Positions 4,663 through 5,910 of a stretch of 5,910 nucleotides of DNA are shown here, one piece after another. The stretch lies in NCBI GenBank assembly GCA_946480485.1, contig CAMLJW010000342.1, positions 1 to 5,910 on the forward strand. The letters run 5' to 3'. The position numbers and the translations under genes were made by a program. The notes under the pieces were generated by a model. The model had not been told where the DNA came from and did not search any database. It worked only from the letters and a program-made list of their open reading frames with translations. This stretch comes from an uncultured Streptomyces sp. (lineage in GTDB: Bacteria > Actinomycetota > Actinomycetes > Streptomycetales > Streptomycetaceae). Numbering within the stretch: position 1 is the stretch's first letter; each line of letters starts with the position of its first letter.

Positions 4663-5319
4663 ATGAGCGGCATGAGAAGCACACGGAATCCGGCGCGCAC
4701 CGTCCCGCAGGGGGCACTCACCCCCACACCGGACGGAGCCGCCTGGCTCGCCTCCGCGAGCAAGCCTGCGCAGCCCACGTTCGGGGACTGGGCGGACCCG
4801 CCACCCGGTGCACCGGGTGCCCCCGTAACGCCGGCGGTCCTGACCTGCGGCTCTGTCTTCGACGTCGTCAACGCTCCCGCGATCTTCGGTCGGCGCATGC
4901 TCGACCGGTTGTGGGGTGAAGGCCCGGGCTCGGGCCCGGTGGCCGCGTACCAGGGGCGTATGCTCCTGTTCGCCGCCCCTGGCACCGCGCAGCGTCTGCC
5001 CTCGCTCCTGAAATGGGAGGAGTGGGGCTCCGACGGTGGCGTCGGCCGCAGCCGCGCGATCCCGCCCCTGCTGTGCCACGGCAAGGGCGACGCGGTGACG
5101 GTCCCGCCCCTGAGCACGGCCGCCGCGCCCGAAGCGGCGACCGCACACCCGCCCACCGCCGCTCGCTGGCTCGTCGCTCCCGACACCCGCCAGCCGTGGC
5201 TCCCCGGCCCCGAGGTCCTGCTCTGGGTGGCGGTACGGGCCGCTCGCACCCAACGGGTATCGAGTTTTCCTCCCGCCGACCAGGGTGCTAAGGTCTACGA
5301 CGTCAGTAGGCGCCGCTAG
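4663..5319 (+). CDS. Short Prim-Pol-like protein (degenerate bifunctional DNA primase/polymerase domain)
   Basis: About 218 residues from the ATG at 4663; the frame is open back to 4435 but there it overlaps the previous gene in another frame. No clear SD precedes 4663 or the alternative ATG at 4672, so the start is uncertain and leaderless initiation is possible. The pattern GALTPTPDGAAWLA (17-30), VLTCGSVFDVVNAP (59-72), GRMLLFAAPG (98-107) and IPPLLCHGKGDAVTVPP (133-149) follows the core of the archaeo-eukaryotic primase (Prim-Pol) N-terminal domain. Active Prim-Pols carry a DxD-type metal site and a His in the GGxH strand. Here only Asp67 remains (FDVVN), and the His position is Met in GRM. 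I therefore infer loss of nucleotidyl transfer, leaving possible nucleic-acid binding. The C-terminus FPPADQGAKVYDVSRRR overlaps the tRNA promoter and first 10 tRNA bases; the stop TAG is inside the tRNA. Confidence 0.65.
   Translation: MSGMRSTRNPARTVPQGALTPTPDGAAWLASASKPAQPTFGDWADPPPGAPGAPVTPAVLTCGSVFDVVNAPAIFGRRMLDRLWGEGPGSGPVAAYQGRMLLFAAPGTAQRLPSLLKWEEWGSDGGVGRSRAIPPLLCHGKGDAVTVPPLSTAAAPEAATAHPPTAARWLVAPDTRQPWLPGPEVLLWVAVRAARTQRVSSFPPADQGAKVYDVSRRR
5265..5294 (+). promoter_or_regulatory. Candidate tRNA-Lys promoter inside the Prim-Pol-like coding sequence
   Basis: TAAGGT at 5289-5294 fits a vegetative -10, and TTTTCC at 5265-5270 is a weak -35 (3 of 6) with an 18-base spacer. Transcription would start about 5301, roughly 9 bases before the mature tRNA 5' end, a usual leader length for RNase P processing. 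The promoter overlaps codons for PPADQGAKVYD, so these bases are under double constraint if it is used. Confidence 0.4.
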
Positions 5320-5386
5320 CTCAGTTGGTTAGAGCAGCTGACTCTTAATCAGCGGGTCCGGGGTTCGAGTCCCTGGCGGCGCACCA
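5310..5386 (+). tRNA. tRNA-Lys (anticodon CUU), CCA encoded
   Basis: A complete cloverleaf. The acceptor stem GCGCCGC (5310-5316) pairs fully with GCGGCGC (5376-5382). A D-arm contains GCTCAGTTGGTTAGAGC. The anticodon stem GCTGA/TCAGC (5 bp) encloses the loop CTCTTAA, placing anticodon CTT, which reads AAG, the main lysine codon in high-GC genomes. The T-stem (5359-5363 with 5371-5375, one G-T pair) encloses TTCGAGT. The discriminator A is at 5383 and CCA at 5384-5386. U8-A9-G10 (5317-5319) double as the stop codon of the upstream gene. Two hairpins follow as likely terminators. I saw no duplicated tRNA 3' end downstream in the window and no integrase, so there is no sign of an integrated element using this tRNA. 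Confidence 0.97.
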
Positions 5387-5393
5387 TGGTGAT

Positions 5394-5431
5394 GGCGAGG
5401 CGTGTTCGCGGAAAGCGCGAATCTCCTCGCC
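5394..5431 (+). terminator. First hairpin after tRNA-Lys
   Basis: GGCGAGG (5394-5400) pairs with CCTCGCC (5425-5431), and inside it TTCGCG (5405-5410) pairs with CGCGAA (5416-5421) around the GAAAG loop. The T-rich stretch GTCGTTGTTT follows, as expected of an intrinsic terminator. It starts 8 bases after the tRNA CCA, so it should end the tRNA transcript. Confidence 0.75.
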
Positions 5432-5442
5432 GTCGTTGTTTC

Positions 5443-5461
5443 CGCGCGGCTTCGCCGCGCG
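5443..5461. terminator. Second hairpin, probably bidirectional
   Basis: CGCGCGGC (5443-5450) and GCCGCGCG (5454-5461) are exact inverted repeats around TTC. It can also be drawn with a 7-bp stem and a CTTCG loop, close to the stable UUCG type. On the minus strand AAACAACG-like, A-rich sequence follows rather than a T-run, but the position between tRNA-Lys and the convergent protease gene suits termination from both sides. Confidence 0.65.
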
Positions 5462-5517
5462 TCCTGGGAGCCCCCACACCCTCAAGACGTGGGCCGAGTG
5501 ACCGTATGGGCAAAGGC

Positions 5518-5910
5518 TCACGCGGTCGAGATCGCCACCGTCCACGCCCCCGAAGGCGTGCGGTCCTCCACCACGATCCGTACATTCTCCCCAGGCACCG
5601 TGAAGCTCTCCCCGAGCCCCACCGGCGCGTCCGCGAGCGGCGGATAGACCGAGTCGCCCCAGCAGGCTTCGGATGTGGGATGCGCGTCGACGACCTCGAT
5701 GGGCCCGCCACCGGACTGGGTCGCACTTCGTACGCGATAGACGAGCACGCCCTCCGAACAGACCGCCCCATCATTCCCGACCGGGCCCCGCGCCTCGAAG
5801 GCAACAGCGCTGTCCTGCCCCGTGCGCACCACCGCGAGCTTCGTCCCGCCGCCCAGCCCGAACCCCACCCGCCCCGCAACGTCACCTGCCGCCGCAGCAC
5901 CGGCCGCATC
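5518..5910 (-). CDS. M6-type metalloprotease, C-terminal fragment (3' end of a gene entering from the right)
   Basis: The frame is open from the right edge to the TGA at 5520-5518, giving the last 130 residues of a larger protein; internal GTGs such as 5868 are not needed as starts. The sequence resembles the C-terminal beta-rich region that follows the catalytic domain in Streptomyces M6-domain (immune inhibitor A-like) secreted metalloproteases: GNDGAVCSEGVLVYRV, then GGGPIEVVDAHP, EACWGDSVYPPLADAPVGLG and ESFTVPGENVRIVV. Two cysteines, one in VCSEG and one in ACWGD, may form a disulfide, which suits an extracellular protein. The HExxH zinc site and signal peptide would lie outside the window. 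Assignment rests on recall of C-terminal family features. It converges on tRNA-Lys and shares the hairpin region 5394-5461. Confidence 0.7.
   Translation of the reverse strand, partial: DAAGAAAAGDVAGRVGFGLGGGTKLAVVRTGQDSAVAFEARGPVGNDGAVCSEGVLVYRVRSATQSGGGPIEVVDAHPTSEACWGDSVYPPLADAPVGLGESFTVPGENVRIVVEDRTPSGAWTVAISTA

Noticed and set aside
4404..5253. Minus-strand open frames opposite the Prim-Pol-like gene
   Set aside because: No SD and no domain; composition is typical of an antisense shadow, and the plus frame has a recognisable family pattern.
5345..5545. Minus-strand open frame across tRNA-Lys ending in RDSNPGPAD
   Set aside because: This C-terminal string is the classic translation of the antisense T-arm of a tRNA and is a frequent false gene; the frame also crosses the two hairpins and has no SD.
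5349..5909. Minus-strand 186-residue Arg/Ser-rich open frame ending in RQGLEPRTR
   Set aside because: It overlaps the M6-type protease fragment in another frame, is Arg/Ser-rich as shadow frames are in high-GC DNA, and ends with another typical tRNA-antisense string.
5310..5910. tRNA-Lys as the attachment site of an integrated element carrying the Prim-Pol-like gene
   Set aside because: No integrase, excisionase, replication or transfer gene is present, and I saw no repeat of the tRNA 3' end downstream in the window. The Prim-Pol-like gene lies at the 5' side of the tRNA and overlaps it, which does not fit a fresh insertion.
1..5910. CRISPR array, transposon ends or a biosynthetic gene cluster
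   Set aside because: No regularly spaced identical repeats beyond the short degenerate array at 1911-2017, no transposase or terminal inverted repeats, and no biosynthetic enzymes are visible.

Overview
The window looks like chromosomal DNA of a Streptomyces-type actinomycete. GC is very high, real genes end almost every codon in G or C, Shine-Dalgarno (SD) sequences are purine-rich, and the protein families (XRE-TPR regulator, PAP2_3-type phosphatase, Prim-Pol-like protein, M6 protease) are typical of that group. No phage integrase, transposase, CRISPR array or antibiotic cluster is visible. Genus and family assignments come from reading the protein sequences, not from a search.

Layout, left to right. 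(1) 1-127, minus strand: the first 42 codons of a gene that leaves the window, starting behind a strong SD; the large GC hairpin at 22-57 lies inside this coding sequence. (2) 128-428: divergent intergenic region with a small palindrome and a nested stem-loop just upstream of the next SD. (3) 429-1907, plus: an XRE-type DNA-binding domain, a Tyr/His/Thr/Glu-rich linker, a twin-arginine-like hydrophobic segment and a TPR-like helical domain. An SD-like sequence and GTG lie exactly at the linker/twin-arginine junction. (4) 1908-2012: convergent spacer occupied by a degenerate array of 26-28 bp repeats. (5) 2013-2612, minus: histidine phosphatase with a complete active site. (6) 2613-2821: divergent promoter region with a candidate SigE-type promoter and a leader hairpin. 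(7) 2822-3829, plus: PAP2_3/AUR1-like membrane phosphatase. (8) 3675-4079: a small, apparently frame-disrupted hypothetical gene with a TTA codon. (9) 4160-4531: a small helical hypothetical protein. (10) 4663-5319: a short Prim-Pol-like protein whose stop codon is formed by bases 8-10 of the following tRNA. (11) 5310-5386: tRNA-Lys(CUU) with encoded CCA, followed by two hairpins. (12) 5518-5910, minus: the C-terminal 130 residues of a probable secreted M6-type metalloprotease.

The genes do not form one pathway. Possible functional links are cell-envelope lipid metabolism under an envelope-stress promoter (PAP2 gene) and the obligatory linkage of the Prim-Pol-like gene to tRNA-Lys. The items most worth following up are the possible internal start that would give the regulator gene a second, Tat-signal-bearing product, the gene/tRNA overlap with a catalytically degenerate Prim-Pol, and the SigE-like promoter with its leader hairpin.
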